5,674 nt of DNA from an uncultured Clostridia bacterium. Lineage in GTDB: Bacteria > Bacillota > Clostridia > Christensenellales > UBA1242. The notes below the pieces were generated by a model. The model had not been told where the DNA came from. It made no database searches and worked only from the letters and a program-made list of their open reading frames with translations. Positions 1 to 5,264 of this stretch are shown here, piece after piece; the stretch's first letter is position 1; each line of letters starts with the position of its first letter. The position numbers were made by a program, and so were the translations under genes. The stretch spans positions 1 through 5,674 of the forward strand of contig CAMLUY010000069.1 of NCBI GenBank assembly GCA_946487985.1. Reading direction: 5' to 3'.

Positions 1-42
1 TTTTGTCAAAACTCGGTTTGTGTTCGCGTTTGTGCAAAAAGT

Positions 43-63
43 TTAGTCAAAAGTTAGTCAAAA
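43..63. repeat. Tandem 10-bp direct repeat TTAGTCAAAA
   Basis: TTAGTCAAAA occurs at 43-52 and again at 54-63, with a single G between, giving a period of 11 bp, about one helical turn. A partial copy, GTCAAAA, lies at 5-11. A one-turn repeat could be a binding site for a regulator, but no promoter or gene start is close enough to assign a target, and AT-rich DNA produces such repeats by chance. The repeat itself is certain; a function is not. Confidence 0.4.
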
Positions 64-173
64 TTGGGGCAACAATCCCCGCAATATTGGCGCAAAGCGG
101 ATTTTGGCATATTTTCCTGCTTTGTTGTTGCTCTACATGCTGTTAAATTCAAATTTTGTTGTTTTTACAATAA

Positions 174-338
174 AATATCTGTTTTGAAGTATACTATATT
201 TCCTTTATTGTCATATTATATTTACATATTATCGGGCGCAGAGCGACAACGATTGAATTTGACGAGGCGGGGATTAATTCAATTGTGATTAAAAATTGTG
301 CCGAGCTTGAAAAAGTCGAATATATAAAAAACCTGTAA
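174..338 (+). pseudogene. Possible C-terminal remnant of a leucine-rich-repeat protein
   Basis: An open frame follows the stop at 171-173 and ends at TAA 336-338. Its last ~30 codons, from about 246, read TTIEFDEAGINSIVIKNCAE and then LEKVEYIKNL. The spacing of I/V/L residues and the N-C-x-x-L pattern resemble the strands of BspA-type or internalin-like leucine-rich repeats. The part before about 240 looks non-coding (short hydrophobic run, no start codon or ribosome binding site). The likeliest reading is the tail of a decayed surface protein, perhaps related to the secreted repeat protein downstream. It could also be chance; only the tail looks protein-like. Confidence 0.25.
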
Positions 339-355
339 TTTTTTATAATTGATAC

Positions 356-384
356 TTGAAAAAGCAAATTAATTGTGTTATAAT
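356..384 (+). promoter_or_regulatory. Strong sigma-A-type promoter for the InlB-like gene
   Basis: The -35 box is TTGAAA (356-361) and the -10 box is a consensus TATAAT (379-384), separated by exactly 17 bp. A TG at 376-377, one base before the -10, makes it an extended -10. The predicted start is near 391, giving a leader of about 15 nt that is mostly the ribosome binding site GGAGG (397-401), four bases before ATG 406. This is close to the best housekeeping promoter possible and implies high, largely constitutive transcription. Confidence 0.85.
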
Positions 385-405
385 AGGGCTATTCATGGAG
401 GAATT

Positions 406-1947
406 ATGTCTAGACATTTGGTTAAAATCATATCTGTTTGTGCATTGATTGTCCTTTTACCTTTATTGATTGTTGGTACAGCATTGAGCGTTACAGAAGC
501 TGTTTCATACACTGTATCAATCTTTGAAGATGGTAATGATGGACATGACTATCAGGATATTTTGTCTTCAAAGATGACAATTTATGTTGACGGCGAACCT
601 GTGCTTGACGAGGCAGGACAGCCAGCAACATCAGTTTCTGTAAAGAAATATACCGAAGTTACTGTTGAGTTTGTTGGCAGCGAAGGATATGTGTTTGATG
701 GCTGGTTCAATGGCAATCCTGCCGAGATTACTGCCGATTCAACAGCTGCATCCGATTTGAACTCATACACCTTTACTGTAAAAGGCCGTACAAACTTGAC
801 AGCAATCCGCAATGTAAGAACTTATCAGGTAACATATGCTGGTGAGTACGACAATGGCGACCCAGTAGACATTTCGCCTGCAACTCAGACGGTTGAATAC
901 AATCAACTTCTTCAATCTCTTTCACCAAAAGCTGGTGCAAGCTATGAAGGCTGGTACGTATTTACAGAAGGCAGCACAAACACAGCTGGTCAATTACGCG
1001 CTACATTCGGCACTCTCGAATCTGTTGTGCTTCACCCAGCTTGGTCAGACCAAATGGTAATCACATACTACGCAAGCGATAAAAACACTATTATTGAACA
1101 AAGCAGACTTTCAGAGCAGCAATATGAGTCATACCAGCTTCTTGCAGCTGACAACGAAAAGGTTGTTGCAAACCTTACACCTGGATATGAATTCACGGCT
1201 TGGACAAATGTTGCTGGCGATCCTATTGTTCTGCCAGAAGATTATGTAGGTGGCAGCGAAGTTAAGATTTACCTGAAAGAAACAGCAATTACCTATCCAC
1301 TCACTGTAAAATTCAGCGCTATTGACGACAGAACAGACAACATATCTTTCAACGCTGAAAGCAAGTTCACAGCATACAGCGTTACACGTGATGGCTATAC
1401 GTTCAAAGGCATCAGTTGTGATGGCGAGCTTTACACATACTCAGGCAACGACCTTATCAACACAGCAGGCAAATCACTTGGCGATAAAGTTATTGAAAGC
1501 GATGGCCAACTGACCTTGACAGCTGTTTGGGAAAGCAACTATGAAGAAATTGAATGGACATATGGCTTTGGCTATGCGCCTGACAATTCAGGAATGATGG
1601 GTGTATACGTTAAGAATGGTGAGTCATACAACCTTATCAATAACGTAAACGAATTCCTTGTATTTGAAGACGTTGCAGAAGACGGCTATGCAAGACTTGA
1701 AGACATGATTATTGCAACTAATTTTGATATCGACCTTTCAAATCTGTATGTTCTTGATGGTGGCGAGTATAAACTTGCAAAAATCACAGACATTCGCGTT
1801 TATATGAATAATGATACTTTCAATCCAATCGTTTATGATGGTATTGAGGGCGACACAACATATAAAGACATCTATGATACCGCATTGACCGATGGTGAAA
1901 CTGAAATCAGCAAGATTACTGTAAGGTTTATGGTAGGTATTGCATAA
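406..1947 (+). CDS. Secreted InlB B-repeat-like protein
   Basis: The protein has 513 residues. The start is ATG 406, preceded by GGAGG and sitting at a typical signal sequence; an in-frame TTG at 373 would lie on the promoter -10 region and is rejected. Residues 1-8 are basic and about 9-31 are hydrophobic, with possible cleavage after A26 or A32, or retention as a membrane anchor; there is no lipobox. Then come four degenerate beta-rich modules like the Listeria-Bacteroides (InlB B) repeat. Their signatures are GYVFDGWF (94-101), YEGWYVF (180-186), GYEFTAW (260-266) and GYTFKG (330-335, tryptophan lost). Residues ~380-513 form a separate acidic domain I cannot assign. There is no LPxTG motif, SLH domain or C-terminal membrane helix. 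After the signal region only one cysteine remains (C338), as is common in exported proteins of Gram-positive bacteria. The role is probably cell-surface or extracellular adhesion or binding; no catalytic motif is visible. The gene is monocistronic, with its own promoter and terminator. Confidence 0.85.
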   Translation: MSRHLVKIISVCALIVLLPLLIVGTALSVTEAVSYTVSIFEDGNDGHDYQDILSSKMTIYVDGEPVLDEAGQPATSVSVKKYTEVTVEFVGSEGYVFDGWFNGNPAEITADSTAASDLNSYTFTVKGRTNLTAIRNVRTYQVTYAGEYDNGDPVDISPATQTVEYNQLLQSLSPKAGASYEGWYVFTEGSTNTAGQLRATFGTLESVVLHPAWSDQMVITYYASDKNTIIEQSRLSEQQYESYQLLAADNEKVVANLTPGYEFTAWTNVAGDPIVLPEDYVGGSEVKIYLKETAITYPLTVKFSAIDDRTDNISFNAESKFTAYSVTRDGYTFKGISCDGELYTYSGNDLINTAGKSLGDKVIESDGQLTLTAVWESNYEEIEWTYGFGYAPDNSGMMGVYVKNGESYNLINNVNEFLVFEDVAEDGYARLEDMIIATNFDIDLSNLYVLDGGEYKLAKITDIRVYMNNDTFNPIVYDGIEGDTTYKDIYDTALTDGETEISKITVRFMVGIA

Positions 1948-1956
1948 CAACAAAAA

Positions 1957-1987
1957 ACAGACACTTTTCAGAGTGCCTGTTTTTTTA
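1957..1987 (+). terminator. Intrinsic terminator of the InlB-like gene
   Basis: A 9-bp stem pairs 1957-1965 (ACAGACACT) with 1972-1980 (AGTGCCTGT), with one A-C mismatch in the middle and a 6-nt loop. A run of T follows directly (1980-1986). An A-run before the stem (1952-1957) lets the helix extend with A-U pairs. It starts 10 bp after the stop codon and separates this gene from the yihA operon. Confidence 0.85.
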
Positions 1988-2053
1988 TTGCTTTACGCGG
2001 GATTGAGAACCTTTTTATGGCTATTCATTAACAACGCAAGTGCACAATTTTTA

Positions 2054-2082
2054 TTGATTTTTGCACACAGTTATGTTAAACT
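2054..2082 (+). promoter_or_regulatory. Predicted yihA-rlmD promoter, start site on the ATG
   Basis: TTGATT (2054-2059) is followed after 17 bp by TAAACT (2077-2082), with an extended -10 TG at 2074-2075. Both hexamers match consensus at four of six positions, so the promoter is moderate. The predicted transcription start, about 7 bp after the -10, is at or next to 2089, the A of the yihA ATG, which predicts a leaderless mRNA. A weaker alternative with TTGAGA at 2003-2008 has no good -10 box. GTGCA (2040-2044) and TGCAC (2062-2066) form a short inverted repeat around the -35 and could be an operator, but the arms are only 5 bp. Confidence 0.5.
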
Positions 2083-2088
2083 TATTGC

Positions 2089-2676
2089 ATGATAATCAGA
2101 AAAGCGGAATACAAAACAAGTGTGGTATCGCTTGACAAGATCATTAAAGATGACGTGCCTGAGTTCGCGTTTGTGGGGCGAAGCAATGTGGGAAAATCAA
2201 GCCTCATCAATTTTTTGACAGGCAGAAATGGCTTGGCAAAGGCGTCATCGACACCTGGCAAGACAAGAATGATAAACTACTTTGACATCAATGACAGTTT
2301 CCGATTTGTTGACCTGCCTGGATATGGGTTTGCAAAGGTGGGCAAAAGCCAATTTGATGTTTGGGAGAGCACTCTTTCGCAATATTTAATCGAGTCGCCA
2401 TCGCTTGTAATGATATTTTTTCTGCTGGATATTAGGCATGCCCCGAGCCTTCAAGACAGACAAATGCTTGAATATCTCTTATTTCACAGACTGCCATTTT
2501 CTATTATTGCTACAAAAGCAGACAAGTTGTCAAAAGCAGCGATTGGCAGACAGATTGAAATGCTTGCAAAAGAGCTTAAACTGCGAAAAGAAATTTTCCT
2601 GCCTTGCAGCAGTATTACAGGCTTGGGCAAGGACAAAATACTTGATTTGATTGAAAGCAAACTGGAAGAAAAATGA
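2089..2676 (+). CDS. yihA: Ribosome biogenesis GTPase YihA/YsxC (EngB)
   Basis: This 195-residue TrmE-Era-EngA-YihA-type GTPase has the full motif set: G1 GRSNVGKS (30-37), G2 around T55 in SSTPGKT (53-59), G3 DLPGYG (75-80), G4 TKAD (142-145) and G5 SS (174-175). The segments FAKVGKS (81-87) and DIRHAPS (114-120) are characteristic of the YihA branch. In Bacillus, YsxC is essential and acts late in 50S subunit assembly. Length and N-terminus match the family, so ATG 2089 is well supported, yet no Shine-Dalgarno sequence lies in the 25 bases before it; with the promoter position this suggests leaderless translation. Its TGA overlaps the ATG of the methyltransferase gene, so the two are co-transcribed and probably translationally coupled. 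In many bacteria yihA follows lon or clpX; here it follows an unrelated surface protein gene. Confidence 0.97.
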   Translation: MIIRKAEYKTSVVSLDKIIKDDVPEFAFVGRSNVGKSSLINFLTGRNGLAKASSTPGKTRMINYFDINDSFRFVDLPGYGFAKVGKSQFDVWESTLSQYLIESPSLVMIFFLLDIRHAPSLQDRQMLEYLLFHRLPFSIIATKADKLSKAAIGRQIEMLAKELKLRKEIFLPCSSITGLGKDKILDLIESKLEEK

Positions 2677-3893
2677 TTGAACGAGAGATTGAATTTTATG
2701 ACTATGGTTATGATGGTGAAGGCGTTGGCAAAGCTGGCGGCAAGATTATTTTTGTGCCGTGTACGCTGCGCGGCGAAATCGCCGATGTGGAGTTGACCAA
2801 AAAGACCTCATCATTCTGCAAGGGGCGAGTGGTAAGGCTATTGCGCGAAAGCCCTGAACGACAAATCCCGCCATGCCCATATTTTGGCATATGCGGCGGC
2901 TGCGCTTTTCAGCACACGTCGTATTCAAACGAACTTGAAATAAAAAAGCAGCTGCTTTCAAAACAGCTTGCCAAAGTTGGATACAATAGTGAGATAACTG
3001 TGGTGCAATCGCCATTAGAATATGGCTATCGAAACAAAATAAAACTTTTTGTTGGGTACGGAGCAGTAGGCTTAAAAGAAAAATCAAGTGATAGGGTAGT
3101 TGACATTGACAACTGTAAAATTGCCAGCCCTATGATAGATTATGCCATTAAATATATAAAAAATTTTATCAGAGGCAACAATCTTTACTCAAAGCTGTCA
3201 AATGTGGTATTAAGAGAGGAGAATGATTTTTGTACCATTGAGTTCGTGCAAAGGAAAAAATGTGAGATTGACTATCAGGGTTTAAGATTGGTGCTTGGCG
3301 AGAAGTACGGCATATTTGAGAGCTTTGGCAATGAAATAATCAGAGGCATGCGAACTCTTTGCACAGAGGAGATGGGGCTTCAATGCGAGTTTTCTCCGCG
3401 GTCTTTTCGCCAGGTGAATAGTGGTGTATGCAAGCTGCTTTATGACAAAACGGTAAAAAGTGTTGTGGGCAAAAATGTGGTGAATTGTTACAGCGGTGCA
3501 GGCGTGCTGAGTGGAGTACTTGAAAAAGCTGGATTTAATGTGACAGGAATTGAACTTGGTCAAACAGAGCACAATGACGCCCAGCGTTTGAAAGAACTCA
3601 ACGGTCTCAACAGACTACACAATATTTGTGGTGATGCGGCTGAAATGTTGCCGAAAGTGGGCGAAAAAATCGATACGCTGATTGTAGATCCGCCTCGGCG
3701 CGGCATGAGCAAAGATGTGTGCGCCACTATCGCAAAATTGAATTTCAAACGCATGATCTACATTTCTTGCAACAGTTCAACATTAGTGCGTGACATTCAG
3801 AGAATTGGCAATGTAAAAGTGGAAAGCGCAACATTGTTTGATATGTTTGCTCGAACAGGCGAATATGAAACGCTGGTAACATTAAAAAAGTAA
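2673..3893 (+). CDS. rlmD: 23S rRNA (uracil-5-)-methyltransferase, RlmD/RlmCD type
   Basis: The protein has 406 residues and transfers a methyl group from S-adenosylmethionine to C5 of uridine in 23S rRNA. Residues ~1-58 form a TRAM RNA-binding domain (YGYDGEGVGK, 11-20). The four [4Fe-4S] ligands of the RumA class are visible: C68, C74 and C77 in CPYFGICGGC, plus C148. The Rossmann domain includes FRQVN (245-249), the SAM-binding NCYSGAGVL (271-279) and DPPRRG (339-344). The nucleophile is C366 in SCNSS, and E399 in RTGEYET is the likely general base. All residues needed for activity appear present. It is somewhat shorter than typical E. coli RumA. Start ATG 2673 overlaps the yihA stop (ATGA), with GGAAG four bases upstream. 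E. coli RlmD modifies U1939, whereas Bacillus RlmCD modifies both U747 and U1939; the sequence does not decide which applies here. Confidence 0.93.
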   Translation: MIEREIEFYDYGYDGEGVGKAGGKIIFVPCTLRGEIADVELTKKTSSFCKGRVVRLLRESPERQIPPCPYFGICGGCAFQHTSYSNELEIKKQLLSKQLAKVGYNSEITVVQSPLEYGYRNKIKLFVGYGAVGLKEKSSDRVVDIDNCKIASPMIDYAIKYIKNFIRGNNLYSKLSNVVLREENDFCTIEFVQRKKCEIDYQGLRLVLGEKYGIFESFGNEIIRGMRTLCTEEMGLQCEFSPRSFRQVNSGVCKLLYDKTVKSVVGKNVVNCYSGAGVLSGVLEKAGFNVTGIELGQTEHNDAQRLKELNGLNRLHNICGDAAEMLPKVGEKIDTLIVDPPRRGMSKDVCATIAKLNFKRMIYISCNSSTLVRDIQRIGNVKVESATLFDMFARTGEYETLVTLKK

Positions 3894-3901
3894 TATTTGC
3901 G

Positions 3902-3933
3902 CATAAAATTGCTATGAAAATCACTGTTTTATG
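3902..3933. repeat. Inverted repeat over the promoter of the next gene
   Basis: CATAAAA (3902-3908) and TTTTATG (3927-3933) are perfect 7-bp inverted arms 18 bp apart. The right arm runs into the extended -10 element, and the dyad covers the -35 region, so it could be an operator. It has no T-tract and a long loop, so it is not a good terminator for rlmD, and none is otherwise visible; read-through from rlmD is possible. Both arms are AT-rich and may be coincidental. Confidence 0.35.
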
Positions 3934-3940
3934 TTATAAT
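3932..3940 (+). promoter_or_regulatory. Extended -10 promoter of the Sel1-like gene
   Basis: TGTTATAAT joins an extended -10 TG (3932-3933) to a consensus TATAAT (3935-3940). There is no convincing -35 box at 16-18 bp (CTATGA at 17 bp), so the extended -10 must carry recognition. The predicted start near 3947 falls inside the ribosome binding site AAGGAG (3945-3950), which would give a leader of only about 10 nt. Confidence 0.7.
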
Positions 3941-3956
3941 AATTAAGGAGAAATAT

Positions 3957-4517
3957 ATGAGTAGATTTTACAGACCGCCGTTTTTAGATTATCAGGAGGC
4001 GCTTGACAAATTTACGGCTTTGCGTGCTCGGCTCAACAAATATATTGAAGAGCAGCCGCAAAAGTTTTTGGCAAGCTTTCAAGAGGTTAAGGAGCAGGCA
4101 AGCAAAGACGACACAGTTGCCATGGACATTTTGGCATATTATTACAAATCAGGAGTGCCAAGCCTGCTTCCAGAAAACTATGAATATTATTTGCAGTGGG
4201 AAATAGTATCTGCTGCAAAGGGCAATGAGCTTGCTATTGAAAAGTTGCAGTTTTTATTGGGCTTCGCAATCAGCAGCATAACACAGTCAGAGCAATATCA
4301 AACAATCGTGTACAAAAATGAAATTGCTGATTATGATACAATTTATGTGCTCGGTAAGGCAATTTGTAAGATGCTCGCAAAAGAGCATTCATACTTTCCA
4401 ATCGACATGGCGAAGCGTCCAGACGTTGAAAAAAAGTTCACCCAAGAGGCTTTCATTATTTTCAGAAAACAGGTTGACGAGATCCTGCCAAAAACTATCG
4501 ATTTTTTGATTTCATAA
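3957..4517 (+). CDS. Hypothetical protein with one Sel1-like repeat
   Basis: I do not recognise this 186-residue protein. Start ATG 3957 is well supported by AAGGAG six bases upstream and an extended -10 promoter. There is no signal peptide or clear membrane helix, so it is probably cytoplasmic and mainly helical. Residues ~52-96 look like a single Sel1/TPR-like helical hairpin: VAMDILAYYYKSGV, then ENYEYYLQW, then SAAKGNELAIEKL, matching the Sel1 pattern A-x-x-x-L-x-x-x-Y-x-x-G ... A-x-x-G-x-x-x-A. The rest, including the lysine- and acid-rich C-terminus, has no motif I can name. Sel1-like repeats usually bind proteins, so an adaptor role is possible but is inference. The gene follows rlmD by 63 bp and has its own promoter, so it is not clearly part of the ribosome operon. 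It converges on an unknown gene and ends at a shared terminator. Confidence 0.8.
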   Translation: MSRFYRPPFLDYQEALDKFTALRARLNKYIEEQPQKFLASFQEVKEQASKDDTVAMDILAYYYKSGVPSLLPENYEYYLQWEIVSAAKGNELAIEKLQFLLGFAISSITQSEQYQTIVYKNEIADYDTIYVLGKAICKMLAKEHSYFPIDMAKRPDVEKKFTQEAFIIFRKQVDEILPKTIDFLIS

Positions 4518-4521
4518 AAAG

Positions 4522-4549
4522 AAAAGTGACTTCAAAGTCACTTTATTTT
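4522..4549. terminator. Bidirectional intrinsic terminator between convergent genes
   Basis: A perfect 9-bp stem, AAAGTGACT (4523-4531) with AGTCACTTT (4536-4544), closes a TCAA loop. On the plus strand it is followed by a T-rich run (4542-4549); on the minus strand the flanking bases read TTTTCTTTTT. It therefore serves both the Sel1-like gene, whose stop is five bases before the stem, and the minus-strand gene, whose stop codon (4550-4548) lies only 3 bp from the stem. Confidence 0.85.
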
Positions 4550-4994
4550 ATTGAGGGAAAGCGTTGCCAAGTGCAATCAGGCGGTCATTGATTATCTGCT
4601 CAATTTGTACGTCATAGTTGCTGTGGTTTTTCATGTTCAACAGGCATTTCAAAAGCCTAAATTCAAGAGCGATGTATTTCAAAAAACTGGAGGTTTTGTC
4701 GGGTTTGAATTTATAGTTTGGCATGGGCTGATTGTAATCGAAAAGCGTGCGCATTTTTTTGATTTGTCGATCTGTAAGCGAGTACATCGACGAGGTGTTT
4801 AAAAATCCACCCATTAAAAACAGACAGCGATTTATTTTGAAAAACAGGTCGAACATCTCCTCGACCATTTGCTCATTCATTTCACGATCAACGCGTACAA
4901 AAATAAAGCCCCGCTCTTTCATGCCTTCATTGTACGCTTTTGCCATATTTTCATATTCGTTGATGCTCAAAATTGGCTCATCATTATATTCCAT
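4548..4994 (-). CDS. Hypothetical protein, 148 residues
   Basis: I do not recognise this protein. The start is the ATG at 4994-4992, with GAGGG (5006-5002) seven bases upstream on the minus strand. There is no signal peptide; residues ~46-65 are moderately hydrophobic (FDLFFKINRCLFLMGGFL) but are broken by charged and glycine residues, so an amphipathic helix is likelier than a membrane span. The protein appears mostly helical, with tyrosine-, methionine- and asparagine-rich segments (MPNYKFKPDK at 91-100) and a short helical C-terminus. No catalytic or metal-binding pattern stands out. It converges on the Sel1-like gene and shares its terminator. I see no clear promoter on its 5' side; a coding-like stretch ends 20 bp upstream in the same direction, so it may once have been the second gene of an operon. 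Confidence 0.7.
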   Translation of the reverse strand: MEYNDEPILSINEYENMAKAYNEGMKERGFIFVRVDREMNEQMVEEMFDLFFKINRCLFLMGGFLNTSSMYSLTDRQIKKMRTLFDYNQPMPNYKFKPDKTSSFLKYIALEFRLLKCLLNMKNHSNYDVQIEQIINDRLIALGNAFPQ

Positions 4995-5117
4995 TTCTCA
5001 GCCCTCATGTTTATTTATTCAAATTTGCGGCGAAGTGTGATAAACAAAAGCGTGAAGCCTTGAATGTCGTAAAAGGGCAGCAAAAATACACACGGATTGA
5101 CAAAATCAATTATGTAC

Positions 5118-5146
5118 TTGACAAATTCATGCGAAAATACTACACT
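5118..5146 (+). promoter_or_regulatory. Promoter of the tRNA-Arg gene
   Basis: A consensus TTGACA (5118-5123) and TACACT (5141-5146, four of six matches) are separated by 17 bp. The predicted start is near 5153, about 17 bp before the mature tRNA 5' end, a normal leader for RNase P processing. A second TTGACA at 5097-5102 has no acceptable -10 partner. Confidence 0.75.
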
Positions 5147-5169
5147 TATTAAGTAATCATCAAACTCAC

Positions 5170-5244
5170 GCGCCCATGGTGAAGTGGATATCACAATGGT
5201 CTTCGGAACCATTATGGAGGGTTCGAGTCCTTCTGGGCGCACCA
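5170..5244 (+). tRNA. tRNA-Arg, anticodon UCG, CCA encoded
   Basis: A complete 75-nt cloverleaf: acceptor stem GCGCCCA/TGGGCGC, D stem GTGA/TCAC, anticodon stem ATGGT/ACCAT with loop CTTCGGA, and T stem GAGGG/CCTTC (one G-U) with loop TTCGAGT. The genomic sequence encodes the terminal CCA. The anticodon at loop positions 34-36 is TCG, which reads CGA and probably other CGN codons by wobble. Arginine identity elements A20 and C35 and discriminator A73 are present. The variable loop is four bases (TATG), placing G at position 48 where pyrimidine is usual. It has its own promoter, and a decayed IS3-family element begins about 20 bp after the CCA. Confidence 0.96.
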
Positions 5245-5264
5245 AATATACACAACGCAAAGTC

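Larger units (their letters stand above)
1..355. other. Upstream region without a confident gene
   Basis: AT-rich DNA with stops in all forward frames. Open stretches exist, including one of about 74 codons from a TTG at 64, but they have no ribosome binding site and their translations look like no family I know. The only parts with content are a direct repeat at 43-63 and an open tail ending at 338 that resembles a leucine-rich-repeat protein; both are listed separately. It could be decayed coding sequence or the 3' flank of a gene to the left of the window. Confidence 0.5.

Noticed and set aside
64..288. Plus-strand open frame of 74 codons beginning at TTG
   Set aside because: No ribosome binding site, a rare start codon, low-complexity hydrophobic translation, and no resemblance to a protein family.
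373..405. TTG start at 373 extending the InlB-like protein by 11 residues
   Set aside because: The codon overlaps the promoter -10 region and lies upstream of the predicted transcript start. ATG 406 has GGAGG and begins a proper signal sequence.
2708..3754. Minus-strand open frames within rlmD
   Set aside because: They are shadows of a gene with full catalytic and Fe-S motifs, and their translations show no family features.
4551..5063. Plus-strand open frames of 64-97 codons opposite the 148-residue gene
   Set aside because: They overlap each other and the better-supported minus-strand gene, lack ribosome binding sites, and begin inside the complementary coding sequence.
5015..5260. Minus-strand 81-codon frame starting on the far side of the tRNA
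   Set aside because: Its first third is simply the antisense of the tRNA-Arg gene (the familiar RPEGLEPS artefact). Only the 3' part is kept, as a low-level finding.
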